Shown here: one piece after another, positions 18,983-29,905 of the stretch
Numbering within the stretch: the first letter of the stretch is position 1
Layout of the letters: every line of letters starts with the position of its first letter
NCBI GenBank assembly: GCA_963784065.1
Contig: CAWAQA010000009.1
Location: 372,001 to 436,000, forward strand
Length of the DNA stretch: 64,000 nt
Direction of reading: 5' to 3'
DNA from: CAWAQA01 sp963784065
GTDB lineage: Bacteria; Acidobacteriota; Vicinamibacteria; Vicinamibacterales; UBA2999
Position numbers and translations under genes: made by a program
The notes under the pieces: model-generated
Database searches by the model: none
Told to the model about the DNA's origin: nothing
The model's input: the letters and a program-made list of their open reading frames with translations, nothing else

Positions 18983-20323
18983 TCGTTACGAAGAAAGCGC
19001 TACCCCGGCGCACCTTCCTGAAGGGCGCGCAGGCGATGCTGGCGCTGCCGCTGCTCGACGCGATGATTCCCGCGGCGACCGCCCTCGCCAGGACTCCGGC
19101 CAAACCAGTGTCCAGGCTCGGTTTCGTGTACATCCCGATGGGGTGCGACCGCGCCCGGTGGACGCCGCCCGGTGAGGGCGCGCTCGGCGAGCTGTCGCCC
19201 ATTCTTGCCCCGCTGGCAGCCGGTCAAGGATCAGCTGACGGTCTTCAGCAACCTCAGGCTGGAACAATCCTACCCGGGCACGCACGACACATCGAACGCG
19301 GGGTTCCTGAGCGCGGCCTTCGCGAAGCACACGGAGAGCTCCGACTACCATCTGGGCACAACCGTCGACCAGGTGGCGGCGAAGCAAATGGGTCGCGACA
19401 GGCAGTTGCCGTCGCTCGAGCTGGCGATGGACCTCAACCCGCTCGCCGGCGTGTGCAACAACGGCTACGCCTGCGTCTACCAGAACTGCCTCTCCTGGTC
19501 TTCACCGACGACGCCGCTGCCGTCCGAGGCGCACCCGCGCATCGTGTTCGAGCGCCTCTTCGGCGAGGGCGACAGCGCCGACGGCCGGCGCGCGGCGCTG
19601 CGCAGCCGCGGCAGCCTGCTCGATTCGTTCAGCGACGACATCGCGCGGCTCAAACGGAGAGTCGGGCTGACCGACCGCGTTCGCGTCGATCAGTACCTCG
19701 ACACCGTTCGCGAGGTCGAGCGCCAGATCCAGCGCGCCGAAGCAGGGGCGGCGAGCAATCCGATGCCCGATCTGGATCGTCCGGTGGGTGTCCCGGCGGC
19801 GTTTGCCGACCACGCGGCGCTCATGTTCGACCTGCAGGTCCTGGCGTTTCAGGCTGACATCACGCGAGTGGTGACCTTCCAGCTCGCGCGCGAGCTCAAT
19901 AACCGCACGTATCCGGAAATCGGCGTCGCCGACCCGCACCATCCCACGAGTCATCACGGCAACGATCCGGAAAAGCTCGCGAAGATTGCCAAGATCAACA
20001 CATTCCACGTGTCCCTGTTCGCGAAGTTTCTCGAGAAGCTGAAGGCCACTCCGGACGGAGACGGTTCCCTGCTCGATCACACCGTCTACCTGTACGGAAG
20101 CGGAATGGGCAACTCCAGCATCCACGACCATGAGAACCTTCCGATTCTGGTTGCGGGTGGTGGGGCGTCCGGCATGAAGGGCGGCCGGCACATCCAGTAC
20201 AAGGACGGCACGCCGCTGGCCAACCTCCACCTCACGCTGCTGGACGGCGTGGGAGTCCGTCTGGATAAGTTCGGCGACAGCCAGGGCAAGATCGATGACC
20301 TCTTCGAGCCGGTGTCCCTGTAG
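18979..20323 (+). CDS. DUF1552 protein with Tat signal (one frameshift)
   Basis: ATG 18979 overlaps the previous stop. The N-terminus PRRTFLKGAQAMLALPLLDA is a twin-arginine signal. The frame changes at about 19221 (an extra G in CTG-G-CAGCCG), after which QPVKDQLTVFSNLRLEQSY...HDTSNAGFLSAAF...YGSGMGNSSIHDHENLPIL...DLFEPVSL continues to 20323. Reconstructed length is about 447 residues, normal for the family. The fold is sulfatase/DUF1501-like by similarity of its C-terminal VYLYGSGMGNSSIHDHENLP segment, but metal ligands are incompletely conserved. Exported folded, and encoded in one operon with the DUF1592 cytochrome. Confidence 0.88.
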
Positions 20324-20341
20324 ACCGGAAACCTCTTGTGC

Positions 20342-20415
20342 TGTAGGGCGCGTCCTTGTGGACGCGCCGGCGGATCCAGATGGATCCGCCCTACGTTGTT
20401 CGGCTTCAGCCGGCC
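20342..20415. repeat. Composite palindromes between DUF1552 and ankyrin genes
   Basis: GTAGGGCGCGTCC...GGACGCGCC, then GGCGGATCCAGATGGATCCGCC, then CGGCTTCAGCCGG, three hairpin-forming palindromes in a row. The first carries the GTAGGG head shared by the other intergenic palindromes, and CCCTAC closes the second in inverse orientation. May act as a transcription attenuator within the operon. Confidence 0.8.
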
Positions 20416-20436
20416 GGAAGCTGCGGGAGACGCGAT

Positions 20437-21969
20437 ATGAATTGGGCACGAATCGCTGGACTGTTTGTCCTGATGGTCGGTCTGGCCGGCACATCCGTGT
20501 CGGCCCAGAAGCCGACGCTCGCGGACGCGGCCGAACAGCGCAACCGGGCGCTCATCCGTACGCTCCTCGCTGGAGGCGCCGACGTCAACGCGGCGCAGGT
20601 CGATGGGATGACCGCCCTGCACTGGGCCGTCTACAACGACGACGCGGAGACGGCAGGACTACTGCTGCGCTCGCGCGCCAACGCGAACGCCACGAATCGT
20701 TACGGTGTGGCTCCGCTGTTCCTCGCCTGCACGAACGGCAATGCGAACCTGGTGAAGCTCCTGCTCGACGCTGGCGCCAGCGCGAACGCGTCCCTCCCCG
20801 GCGGCGAGACCGTCCTCATGACGGCGGCGCGCGCGGGAAATCTCGAATCCGTGAAAGCGCTGCTTGCCCGCGGTGCCAACCCCAACGCGAAGGAGCAGCG
20901 CGACCAGACGGCCCTCATGTGGGCCGCGGCCGAGGGGCACGCGGCGGTCGTGCGCGCCCTCATGGAGGCCGGGGCCGCGATCAACGCAACGCTCACGTCG
21001 GGGTTCACGCCGTTGTTCTTCGCGGTGCGCGAGGGTCACATCGAGGTGGCGCGTGTGCTGCTCGAGGCCGGCGTGAATGTGAACGAGGTATTGGGCGCCA
21101 AAGGCGGCCCCGTCGCAGGGAGGTACGACCCGGTCGGCAAGGGCACCAGTCCGTTGATGATGGCGGTGGAGAACGGTCATTTCGAGCTGGCCGTCGCGCT
21201 GGTGGACGCCGGGGCCGATCCCAACGACCAGCGGACAGGATTCACTCCGCTGCATGCCATCACCTGGGTGCGGAAGCCGGATGCCAGTGACGGCGGCGAT
21301 CCGCCGCCGGTAGGCTCGGGACGGCTGACGACCCTTCAGTTCGTTCGCGCGCTTGTGGAGCGGGGAGCGAACGTGAATGCGCGTCTCAACAAGGGCGCGC
21401 CGCGGCCGCCGGAATCGTCGACGATGCTCGGGACCGAAGGAGCGACGCCGTTCCTCATGGCGGCCGACCGGGCGGACATCCCCTTGATGCGTGAGCTCCT
21501 CAAGCTGGGCGCCGACCCGCTCCTGCCGAATGCAAGCAACACGACGTCCCTGATGGCCGCGGCCGGTCTCGGCACGGCGAACCCCCTGGAAGAGGCGGGC
21601 ACCGAGTCCGAAGCGCTGGAAGCCGTGACGTTGCTCCTCGACCTTGGCGCTGACGTCAACGCGGTAGACACGAATGGCGACACCGCGATGCACGGCGCCG
21701 CGTACGGGAACTTCCCGACGATTGTGCAGTTGCTGGCGGACCGTGGTGCTGACGTCAACATCTGGAAACGGCCCGACACCGAGGGCAGGACGCCGCTGTT
21801 CATTGCCGAGGGCTTCAAGGCGGGACGACCCCAGCCTTCCCGCCCGACCATTGATGCGATACAACGCCTCATGGTGGCTGCAGGCGTTCCGACGGACGGG
21901 ACGAGGCCACGTATCCTGGATATCTACGAAAGGGTGCCCGAGCCTTCCGAAAAGGCTCAGAAGCCGTAG
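20437..21969 (+). CDS. Secreted ankyrin-repeat protein
   Basis: 510 residues, intact, from ATG 20437. Signal peptide MNWARIAGLFVLMVGLAG...SAQ, then about eleven ankyrin repeats (GADVNAAQVDGMTALHWAVY, GVAPLFLACTNGNANLVKLL, GETVLMTAARAGNLESVKAL and so on), with a 40-residue interruption around residue 270-310 (DASDGGDPPPVGSGRL). Ankyrin repeats of this exported type are typical third members of DUF1592-DUF1552 operons in acidobacteria, probably as a protein-binding partner in the periplasm. Convergent with the NACHT gene, 11 bases apart. Confidence 0.93.
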   Translation: MNWARIAGLFVLMVGLAGTSVSAQKPTLADAAEQRNRALIRTLLAGGADVNAAQVDGMTALHWAVYNDDAETAGLLLRSRANANATNRYGVAPLFLACTNGNANLVKLLLDAGASANASLPGGETVLMTAARAGNLESVKALLARGANPNAKEQRDQTALMWAAAEGHAAVVRALMEAGAAINATLTSGFTPLFFAVREGHIEVARVLLEAGVNVNEVLGAKGGPVAGRYDPVGKGTSPLMMAVENGHFELAVALVDAGADPNDQRTGFTPLHAITWVRKPDASDGGDPPPVGSGRLTTLQFVRALVERGANVNARLNKGAPRPPESSTMLGTEGATPFLMAADRADIPLMRELLKLGADPLLPNASNTTSLMAAAGLGTANPLEEAGTESEALEAVTLLLDLGADVNAVDTNGDTAMHGAAYGNFPTIVQLLADRGADVNIWKRPDTEGRTPLFIAEGFKAGRPQPSRPTIDAIQRLMVAAGVPTDGTRPRILDIYERVPEPSEKAQKP

Positions 21970-21980
21970 CCGCTTCGCTC

Positions 21981-24900
21981 CTACTGAGGACTCCCCGCCC
22001 GCGCAGCGCCCGAGGACGGTGTGTCGACGAGGGCCGTCGCCAGGTCGGCAGGCCCTCGTGCGTCCGACAGCCTGAATTCCTGCAGCACCTCTGTTCCACG
22101 AGGGTGACGTTTGAGCCAGTCAGCCAGGGGATTGCTTTCGAAAATGCGCGAAGCGCACTGCAGCCCGATTCCGAGTGCCGCACCGGACGCGCATACCGCG
22201 AAGGGGATCACGGAAGGTGGAAACGCAGTGCCGCCGAGCGCGTAGCTTCCCAGAACGCCCGCCGTCCCGGCCACGATGCAGCTGTACAGGAGCCAGCGCC
22301 CGGGAATTCTCCGAAACGTCACACTGTGTTCGACGACCTCACGACCGAACACCCAGATCGGTACGAACAACCAGAGCGCCGGAACGATGTACGCGACCAC
22401 GCTCACCGCAAGCCAGACGATGAAGGCGGTGCTGTCGACAAGTGCGATAAAGGCCGTTGTCACACACCACGCGGCCTTCACGAGGAACCAGGTCCAGCCG
22501 ATCGCCGTGGCGTAGGTTCCCTCGAAAGACTGAACGGCGTTCAACCCAAGGCTCATGACCAGGACGGCGCCGAGTTCGAGGACGACTCCGGCGCGGCCGG
22601 CGAGTTGTCGGCTACGGGTTCGCGCGGAGCGTTCGCCGCGGGCGAGGAACCCGCCGAGCGAGAGCCACGAGTGTCGAGCGAAGATGGAAGGAATCCCCTT
22701 GAGGCAAACGTGCTCGAGAGTGGGCAGCCAGCCAAGATGATCCAACGACAAGCGTCGAATGACGATTCCTGCCGCCTCTCCGTCGGCGGATTCGGGGGGA
22801 CTATCCGGCGGCGCGATCGTTCTCGCCAGGGAAGCGAGTGCGGCCTTCTTCTGCTGCTCATCCCCTCCGGTCGACCCGGCACGCGCGAGCAGCGGCGTGA
22901 GGACGAGCAATGACGCCTGCGACAGCTGTTGTACGTCGGCGAGCACCGCATGCACCGTGGGATATTGACCAGCCAGAATCGCCACCGCTTTTTGAACGGT
23001 CGCCGCGAGCGCGGTACGGGTATTCGATTGATATGGCCAGACATCCTCGTCTGTCTTCGCAGCACCCACGCTGATTGCCCGCAGCAGGCTCGCGTTCTCC
23101 GGCTCACGGAGGCGTCGCGCCCAGGACAGAGCCCAGCGGAGTTCCCTCCCGAGCGGCGGGCTGGTGGCGTAACGTGTCCACAGGGCCCGTGTCGCCGCCG
23201 GCGAACTCACCTCGGTGAGGACCTCGAAGAGCAGATCGTCATCGATGGCACCCCGTTGCTCCCAGTCCAGGACCTCGTACACGGCGGGATCGCCAATTCG
23301 ATCGAGACCCACCAGCAACGGAACTCGCACGGCCTTCAGCTTCGGCTGCTCGAGGAGCGTGAGCAGCGTCCGCGCCGCCGCTTGCGTCTGCGTCTTGCTG
23401 AGCACCTCCACGAGCTCGCTCACCTCGTGCGCAGACGACCCCCCTGTGACGGCAGCCATGAACTCGGGAACAAGTTGTTCGCCGAACGGATTGCCTTCGA
23501 GTGACAACAGACCCATCGAGAACAGGCAGCATGAGGCTGGCGCCGAACTCGCCCTTGCGGACCCGTTCGAGCATCCCCCCCACCAGACGATGGATGTCCG
23601 CATCGATGAACGCGGGATCCAGTTCAGCGATTGCCTCGATGGCGAGGGCCGGTTGCACCTCGAACAGCTGTTGAACGAGCCGGCGCGGATGGCGATCCAT
23701 GCCACACATGAGCAGGAGTGGCTCCCGCCACGCCGGCCAATCGCTCACGTCGTCGACATCGAACCTCGCTTCCGGCTCGTTCATGAAGTAGTCGACGACC
23801 AGGAACTCCTGAAATGTGAGATGGGAGAATGTCAGGGTATCGATCGAACGCTCCACCATGAGCCCACTTCGCACTTCGACCTGTCGAACGACTTCGGCGG
23901 CGCCGTCGATATCTTGTGCGGCAGGGAGGAAGCGAAGGGCCAGCTTCTCCAGCGCGCCCCGCTTGATTTCGCGGATGCCGTTGCTGTGCATGTGGTGCGC
24001 GACCCGGCGCAGGAACGATCTCTTCTGCTCGATCGACGGGAACCGCTGATCCAGGTCCTTGTCGATCCGATCCCACAGATCGAGCAGGATCTCGATGCAT
24101 TCCTCATACAGCGCCGCCCTGCCACGAGGGAGATCCTTCTTCCGATGATGAACAAGGCAGATCAGGCTCAAGACGAGCGGGTTGCTGGCTACCTCGCGGA
24201 GGCGTTCCTCTGGCGCGAAGGAGGGCAATGAGCCTGTTCGCTTCACGGGAGGCATGTGCCGCTACCTCGGCGGCCGTGCGGGCGGTGGCGTACACCTTGT
24301 AGCGAAGGATGGCCGCGTACCAGCGGTGAACGAACTCGTGCTGCTGCTGTGACTCGAAGGGGAGCGCGACAAACATGCGGAAATCAGGATGGAGAGATCC
24401 CCGCCATCCGGCCTTGCGGCACGTGACCACGATGCGGCAGCCAGGCCACATCTGCTTGGCATCGTTGATCTTCGCGCAGATCGACTCGTAGTCCTTCTCC
24501 GAAGAGACCTCGTCGAGTCCATCGAGCAGCAGGATGCTGCGCCCCCGCTCCAGCGAGCGTTCGACAAAGTTGCGGGGCATCTCCCGCCGAACAGCCATCG
24601 TCAGGATCCTGGTTGCGGGATCGCGAATGTCATCGAGCAGCGTCGCATTTGTCCGGAGGCAGCGACGGAGGGGCACGTACACCGGGTAGGGTGATTCAGC
24701 CGCTCGGTTCAACCCGAACGCGTCGAGCAGTCGATCGAAGCGCCGTCCTGGCCTGGCCGCATCGGTGTACACGTGAACCAGAGCATCAAGGATGGTGGAC
24801 TTCCCTGCGCCCGGATCTCCAAGAATCAGGCAGTAGCGATGACCCTGAACGGCTGCTTCGGCTGAGGTGTAGCGCTCGAGGCTCGCACCTTGCGGGAGCA

Positions 24901-25197
24901 GACGAATTGGAACTGTACGCTTCGGGAAGAGTTGGACATCGTTCTTCTTCCGTTCGCAGGCCAACAATCTTCAGGTGGACGCTGGTCGGCGCGGATGTGC
25001 TCCCGGTAGCGGCCGGCGAATCGGCGATCGCTCCAGCGGCCGCCGACCGCGGCGCCAAACGCGTCGAGAGCGGATGTCCACCACGATTCGAGCTTGCCCC
25101 GTGAGAAATAGAGCAGGAGCGCGGCAAGAGCAGCCAGGGCGTCGGGAAGCTGGAGAAGCGCCACCAGCTTGGAAAAGGTCTCGAGCCAGTCCTGCAT
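21981..25197 (-). CDS. Membrane-anchored NACHT/STAND ATPase with HEAT-like region and C-terminal membrane helices (four frameshifts)
   Basis: Reconstructed length is about 1,070 residues. The N-terminus MQDWLETFSKLVALLQLPDA leads into a hydrophobic segment (ALAALAALLLYFSRGK). After two shifts near 24965 comes the NACHT ATPase: Walker A GDPGAGKST (about 24817), Walker B SILLLDGLDEV (about 24500), then CRKAGWRG and LPSFAPEERLREVASNPLVL. Further shifts lie near 24225 and 23515. The middle (23500-22700) is an alpha-helical, HEAT-like array (LVEVLSKTQTQAAARTLLTL). The C-terminal 230 residues contain about five transmembrane helices. STAND ATPases of this kind sense a ligand and oligomerise; several bacterial NACHT proteins protect against phage. 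The role here is inferred. Confidence 0.82.
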
Positions 25198-25790
25198 CAC
25201 GCGACCGCCCTGTCCCTGGCGCGGCCCCGGACCGCCGCATTCGACAAGGGCGCATTCAGTCGTTTACCGCACATCAGCACTGGTGTTCCACAGTTCGGAA
25301 AACCGTACGGACCGGCGCCTCACAATCATGCTGCCGGCGTGACGTTTCGATGGAACAGCGTTTGCCACCATGTAGAGACAGGGAGCATGGGGCGCAATGT
25401 CGAAACGGCCAGATCCGGAGTATCACGATCGAGACATTGCCGTGCGGCCCTTCAGTGTGATGTGCACATGACGCACTGAGACCCTTCGCGATCCGGCTCG
25501 GGGCGGCCTCTCCCTGAAAGAGGTGTTGCGCAGGTCCCAAGCTTGCCGCCTGACCACTCGTCGCAGTTCCGCGCTGTGCGGGTGGTCAGCGCCCTTTTTT
25601 ACGGCCCATGACCGCGCCACGTCGGTCTCGTTGCGCACGCCCCTTCCTTCGCCTTCATCTGTCACACGCGACTGCCCCGCTGCCTGGCCGGAGCTTCCCC
25701 GTCTCTTCCAGCATGGCATGCCGCACAGCTTGTTGCTGTCTCAAGCAACTGACGCGACCCGGCGATTGTGAACCTTGACGTCGCCGGCGT
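25198..25790. other. Intergenic region, no gene recognised
   Basis: 593 bases between the divergent start of the NACHT gene and the PRC-barrel gene. Short open frames exist on both strands, but none shows a convincing start or family resemblance. The only clear element is the hairpin with T-run at 25551-25600. Confidence 0.5.
25551..25600 (+). terminator. Rho-independent terminator-like hairpin with T6 run
   Basis: TGACCAC (25551-25557) pairs perfectly with GTGGTCA (25582-25588). An inner stem CGCA (25562-25565) pairs with TGCG (25577-25580). GCGCCC and six T residues (25595-25600) follow. No coding gene on the plus strand ends here, so it would terminate an unannotated transcript starting in the preceding ~300 bases. 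Confidence 0.5.
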
Positions 25791-26289
25791 TCACTCTTCA
25801 CGCGGGGACGAGAACACCGACTCAGCCTCTTTGGAGACGACAAGAGCATGTGGTCCGACGGTGACACCGTCCGCCGACAGCATGGCGTGCCGTTTGATCA
25901 GGCCGCCGAATCCGCGGGTCTCGACGTCATAGCCGGCGATCTTTCCGCTGCCCTGCACGTAAATATCGCCGACGACGCCGAGTGCCTGACCGCCGGTGGT
26001 CATGATCGGCTTCTTCCTCGTGTTGCTCAGGCGTTGCGCGGTAACGCCACGTGCGTCCCCATTGCTTGGCATTGACGAGCGCGGTCGCGGATGAGGCGAT
26101 GACGGTGTCCTCGCCGAGCAGCCGGACCTCGCTGAACGGCAGGACGTGCTCCGACGCGAGAATGCCTCCCGCCAGGACGATAGCCACGACACGATCGCCA
26201 TCGACCAGGAGGTCTGCAACTTCGCCGATCTTTGCGCCCGCATCCTGCGCGACGACAGGACGGCCGACCAATTCGCCTAAACGCTGCAT
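25791..26289 (-). CDS. PRC-barrel domain protein, two copies of the barrel (one frameshift)
   Basis: AGAGGAGACGA precedes ATG 26289. The first barrel is MQRLGELVGRPVVAQDAGAK, GEVADLLVDGDRVVAIVLAG, HVLPFSEVRLLGEDTVIASS. A shift near 26065 (QWG/DARG) leads into QRLSNTRKKPIMTTGGQALG, GDIYVQGSGKIAGYDVETRG, DGVTVGPHALVV. About 165 residues, with two photosynthetic-reaction-centre H-chain-like barrels as in many cytosolic PRC proteins. Likely a small adaptor or stress protein; no partner is encoded next to it. Confidence 0.83.
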
Positions 26290-26498
26290 TCGTCTCCTCT
26301 GCCTCGGCGCGCGGTGCCTGCAGCCGTCACGGCTACGCGGCCACGAGCCGACCGACGCTGGAGATCATATCGTGAACGTTGCCGGTGTCAGCGGCGAGGC
26401 GTGTGACGGTTCGAGTCCAGGCGGCATGCACTCAGGCGAAGAAGGACATCGCCGCCCTGGCGATCGCGTGTGCGGCGATGGCCTTCTGCCTCATCGCT

Positions 26499-26943
26499 TC
26501 AAGGGACACAGCGTTCATCGGACTGGCTCCGATCGGCCTCGACGATGGTCTCCTGCGTGAACTCGACAAGCGCGACGCCGCGCTCCCCGAAGAACAGACA
26601 GAATGACACCGGTGCGGCGGGGGGCAGGCCGAGCGCCGCGATGTGCACTCGTTCGAGCATCCGCTGGTCGGCCGGCGCGTCGAGCGCCTCCGGACTCGGT
26701 ACCTTGCACCCACGTCATCGGAGCGCTGAGCTGGTTGGGCGCTGCCCCGAAGCGCCAGTACACCCGCGTGGCCTGATCGGCGGGGTTGATGCGCACCCAC
26801 CAGCCGGCTTTCTGCGCCGGCGTTGTCTCGCCGGGGCTTGGCCCCCACTGTTGTGCCTCGAGCGGCCACGTGAAGGTGCCGAATGCCAGGGCGGCAGCCA
26901 GGAGGAGCACCAACTTCGAGCGCGAACGCGAGATCATTGGCAT
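26499..26943 (-). CDS. Secreted protein of unknown function (one frameshift)
   Basis: ATG 26943 (or 26937). Signal peptide ISRSRSKLVLLLAAALAFGT...EAQQ, then a beta-rich segment QKAGWWVRINPADQATRVYW, RFGAAPNQLSAPMTWVQG. A one-base shift near 26698 continues as PSPEALDAPADQRMLERVHI, AALGLPPAAPVSFCLFFGER, VALVEFTQETIVEADRSQSD and stops at 26499. About 147 residues. Not a family I recognise. The interval 26290-26498 on its 3' side holds nothing recognisable. Confidence 0.65.
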
Positions 26944-27054
26944 ATGCACCTGCTCATCGGCTGACCGCTGCAACCGGTGTGCCTGCGCAAACCTGCGATG
27001 TGTCGGAGGGCTCGGCGGTCCACGGTGCCCTTGAACCGATCGGAGGGAGGGCAT

Positions 27055-28792
27055 ATGATTTCGCCACTCAGGACACCTCCAGGCAAGACTTCACGGCAAA
27101 GGCGGTTCGTCATGCGAACAAGGATTTTCCTGCCGGGCGTGGCTGGTTTCGCAGTCATGCTTGTTCTGGCCGCCTCTAATATCCGGAGTCTCGCGCAGGA
27201 GAACCCGGTCGCGCTGGCGGGCCAGGTCCGCTCCACCGCCGAAGGCCTCATGGAAGGTGTGGTGGTCAGCGCGAAGAAGGCCGGGTCCACCGTCACGGTC
27301 AGCGTCATCAGCGATGCCCGGGGGCAGTACAGCTTTCCTCGGAACAGGCTGGCGCCGGGTCAGTATTCGCTCAGTATCCGCGCCGTGGGATACGAGATGG
27401 ATGATCCCGGCGTCGCCGACGTGACGTCGAACACGACTGTCACCACCAATTTCACCCTGCACAAGGCGAAAGACCTCTCCTCCCAGCTCACGAATGCGGA
27501 GTGGCTGTCGAGCATGCCGGGCACCGACGATCAGAAGGCCCCTCTGCTCACGTGTGTCGTCTGCCACACGCTCGAACGCATCGTCAAGTCCAAGCACGAC
27601 GCGGCTCAGATGGTGAACGTGCTGGAGCGGATGGCGACGTATACGAATTCGAGTTTTCCGCTGCACGTGCAGAAGCGGCCGGCCCGATGGCTGCTCCAGC
27701 CGCGCGGCGAGGCGCTCCGGCAGTCCCGGCAGCGGATGGCCGAATTCCTCAGCACCATCAATTTGAGCTCCGGCTCGACGTGGGCTATCCGCTGAAGACA
27801 TTCCCGCGACCCAAGGGGAAAGACACTCAGGTCATCATCACGGAGTACGACCTTCCGCGGGCGATCATCGAGCCGCACGACGTCATCGTGGATTCGCAGG
27901 GAATGGCGTGGTATCCAATTTCGGCGAAAACAATATCGGACGGCTCGATCCGGCGACGGCGAAGGTCACCGAATATCCCATCCCGACGTTGAAGCCAGGC
28001 TTTCCGACCGGCAACCTCGGGTTGCAGTTCGATCAGGACGGGGGCATCTGGGTTGCCGCGATGAATCAGGGCGGGATCGCGAAGTTCGACACCAGGACGG
28101 AGAAATTCCGGACCTGGACGCTGCCACCGGAGTGGAACAACGATGCGACGCAGGTCAACATGGTTCACCCGGAGCGATCCTCGGTCGACGGGAAGGTCTG
28201 GCTCGAGAACCACGGCTACACCATGATTCTCCGAATGGATCTGGCGTCGGGCACGTTCGAGCCGTTCGAGCCGTTCAAGGGCGCCTTCGAGAAGGGCGAG
28301 GTGCACAACATCTACGATGTCGTGCCCGACTCGAAGAACAACGCGTACTTCACGGATTTCGAGCAGGGCCAGATCGGACGGAGTCGACGCGAAGACGGGA
28401 ACATCAGCTTCTACCAGACCCCGACACCCAACTCGAGGCCGCGTCGCGCCTGGATGGACTCCGACGACCGCTTCTGGTTTGCCGAGTACCGGGTCAATCG
28501 CGTGGGCATGTTCGACACGCGAACCGAGCGCTTCCAGGAGTGGCTGGCGCCCACGCCATGGAGCGCGCCCTATGATGTCGTCGTGGACAAGAACGGTGAC
28601 ATATGGACTGGATCGGTGACCAACGACCGCGTGCTGCGGATCGATCCGAAATCAGGTCAACCCACCGAATACCTCCTGCCTCGGTCCACGAACATCCGGA
28701 GAGTGTTTGTGGACAATTCGACGAGCCCGGTCACGTTCTGGGTGGGCAGCAATCACGGCGCCTCGATTGTCAAAGTGGAGCCCTTGCACTAA
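27055..28792 (+). CDS. Carboxypeptidase-regulatory domain + CxxCH + streptogramin-lyase-like beta-propeller protein (two frameshifts)
   Basis: GGAGGGAGGG precedes ATG 27055. After a signal peptide (GVAGFAVMLVLAASNIRSLA), residues ~45-130 form a carboxypeptidase-regulatory-like beta-sandwich (ALAGQVRSTAEGLMEGVVVS). Next comes a single haem-binding motif in LLTCVVCHTLERIVKSKHDA. Shifts near 27772 and 27912 separate the C-terminal Vgb-like propeller, whose repeats read IGRLDPATAKVTEYPIPT, IAKFDTRTEKFRTWTLPP and VGMFDTRTERFQEWLAPT. The reconstructed protein is about 578 residues. Virginiamycin-B-lyase-like propellers can be lyases, but here the haem suggests an electron-transfer or substrate-oxidising periplasmic role. 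A related haem/propeller protein is at 39.7 kb. Confidence 0.8.
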
Positions 28793-28954
28793 AAACCGGT
28801 TGCTGTTGACTGATCGGGCGGCCTCGCAGGCGCACGGGGACGTCCGGCGGCCGTGTCTCCGGGGTGCCTCACGTCACTTTCGACTGCCGCACGCCGACCC
28901 GATCGTGAACCCGTTTGATCGAAAAGCGTGCGGTCTCTGGTCTGGAGGCACAAC

Positions 28955-29663
28955 ATGAGATCAGCCCGCACCCTGACAGGCCTGTTGGTGCTTGGGATCA
29001 CCGTGGCCGCCGGGCACGCCCTGGGGCGCACGTCCGAACAGGCGGTTCCCGGAGTCTGCCCGGCCGTCGTCACCAGCATCGAGCCGCACACTTCCAGCGG
29101 ATATCCATGCCGCGACGGGCAACCGCTTTCCGGCGATCAAACGGGAAGAGTTGAACGAAGCCGGGAAGAAGCTCTACGACGCGAGAGGCGTGGCGGACGG
29201 CTTCGGACCGGGAGCCATACGGCTCTATAGCCCCCCGGTGGCCGAATCCATGACTGCCGTCAACGATTACCTTCGGCGCAAGTCCGGTCTCGACCCTCGG
29301 CTGGTGGAGCTGGCGATCCTGGTCACGGCGCGCGAGATGGACTCGGAATACGTGTGGACCTCGCACGAACCTGCCGCTCAGAAGGTGGGGCTGGAACAGC
29401 AGACCATCGACACCGTCAAGTACCGCAGACCCCTGACGGCGCTGGGAGAAAAGGAAGCGGTCATCGTTCAGCTGGGCCGTGACTCGATCGGCAAACACAA
29501 AGTGGGTTCCGACACGTTCGCCCGCGCGGTGAAACTGTTTGGCCATCAGGGAGTCGTCAACATCGTTGCTTTGATGGGTGACTATGCGGCGACCACTATG
29601 CTGTTGAACGTAGCCGACCAGCGCGTGCGTCCGCGAGATACGTCGCTGCTGCCGATACCGTGA
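28955..29663 (+). CDS. Carboxymuconolactone decarboxylase-family protein, exported (one frameshift)
   Basis: TCTGGAGGCACAAC precedes ATG 28955. A signal-like N-terminus RTLTGLLVLGITVAAGHALG is followed by a shift near 29095-29110 into FPAIKREELNEAGKKLYD, LVELAILVTAREMDSEYVWT, SHEPAAQKVGLEQQTIDTVK, GHQGVVNIVALMGDYAATTM. About 236 residues. The helical CMD/AhpD-like fold is clear, but the AhpD Cys-x-x-Cys is absent (EMDSEYVWTSHE stands in its place), so a peroxidase role is unlikely; a lactone decarboxylase or unknown role is possible. It follows the propeller gene by 160 bases and may share its transcript. Confidence 0.83.
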
Positions 29664-29905
29664 AGTGGCGTGGTCCGAGCGCCGAAACACAGACGCTACC
29701 GGATTGCAGTCCATCGATCCGTTCCAGCATCCTCAACTGGCACACATGAGGATGACTTTCATTCGAGCAAAGGCCCGATCGAACACCTGCCGCGATGCTT
29801 GAGCTTCCAAGCAACGATCGTGGGTGCGACTCTATAGGACACAAAGGTTTACTGGAGACCATCGAGCTCAGACCCTATCGGCCTGGCGGTTGCTAGGTGG
29901 TCCGT
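29664..29905. other. Intergenic region, nothing recognised
   Basis: About 240 bases between the CMD gene and the histidine kinase gene. Lower GC than its neighbours (for example TCTATAGGACACAAAGGTTT near 29831), which may mark a promoter for the kinase, but no clear motif can be named. Confidence 0.4.
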
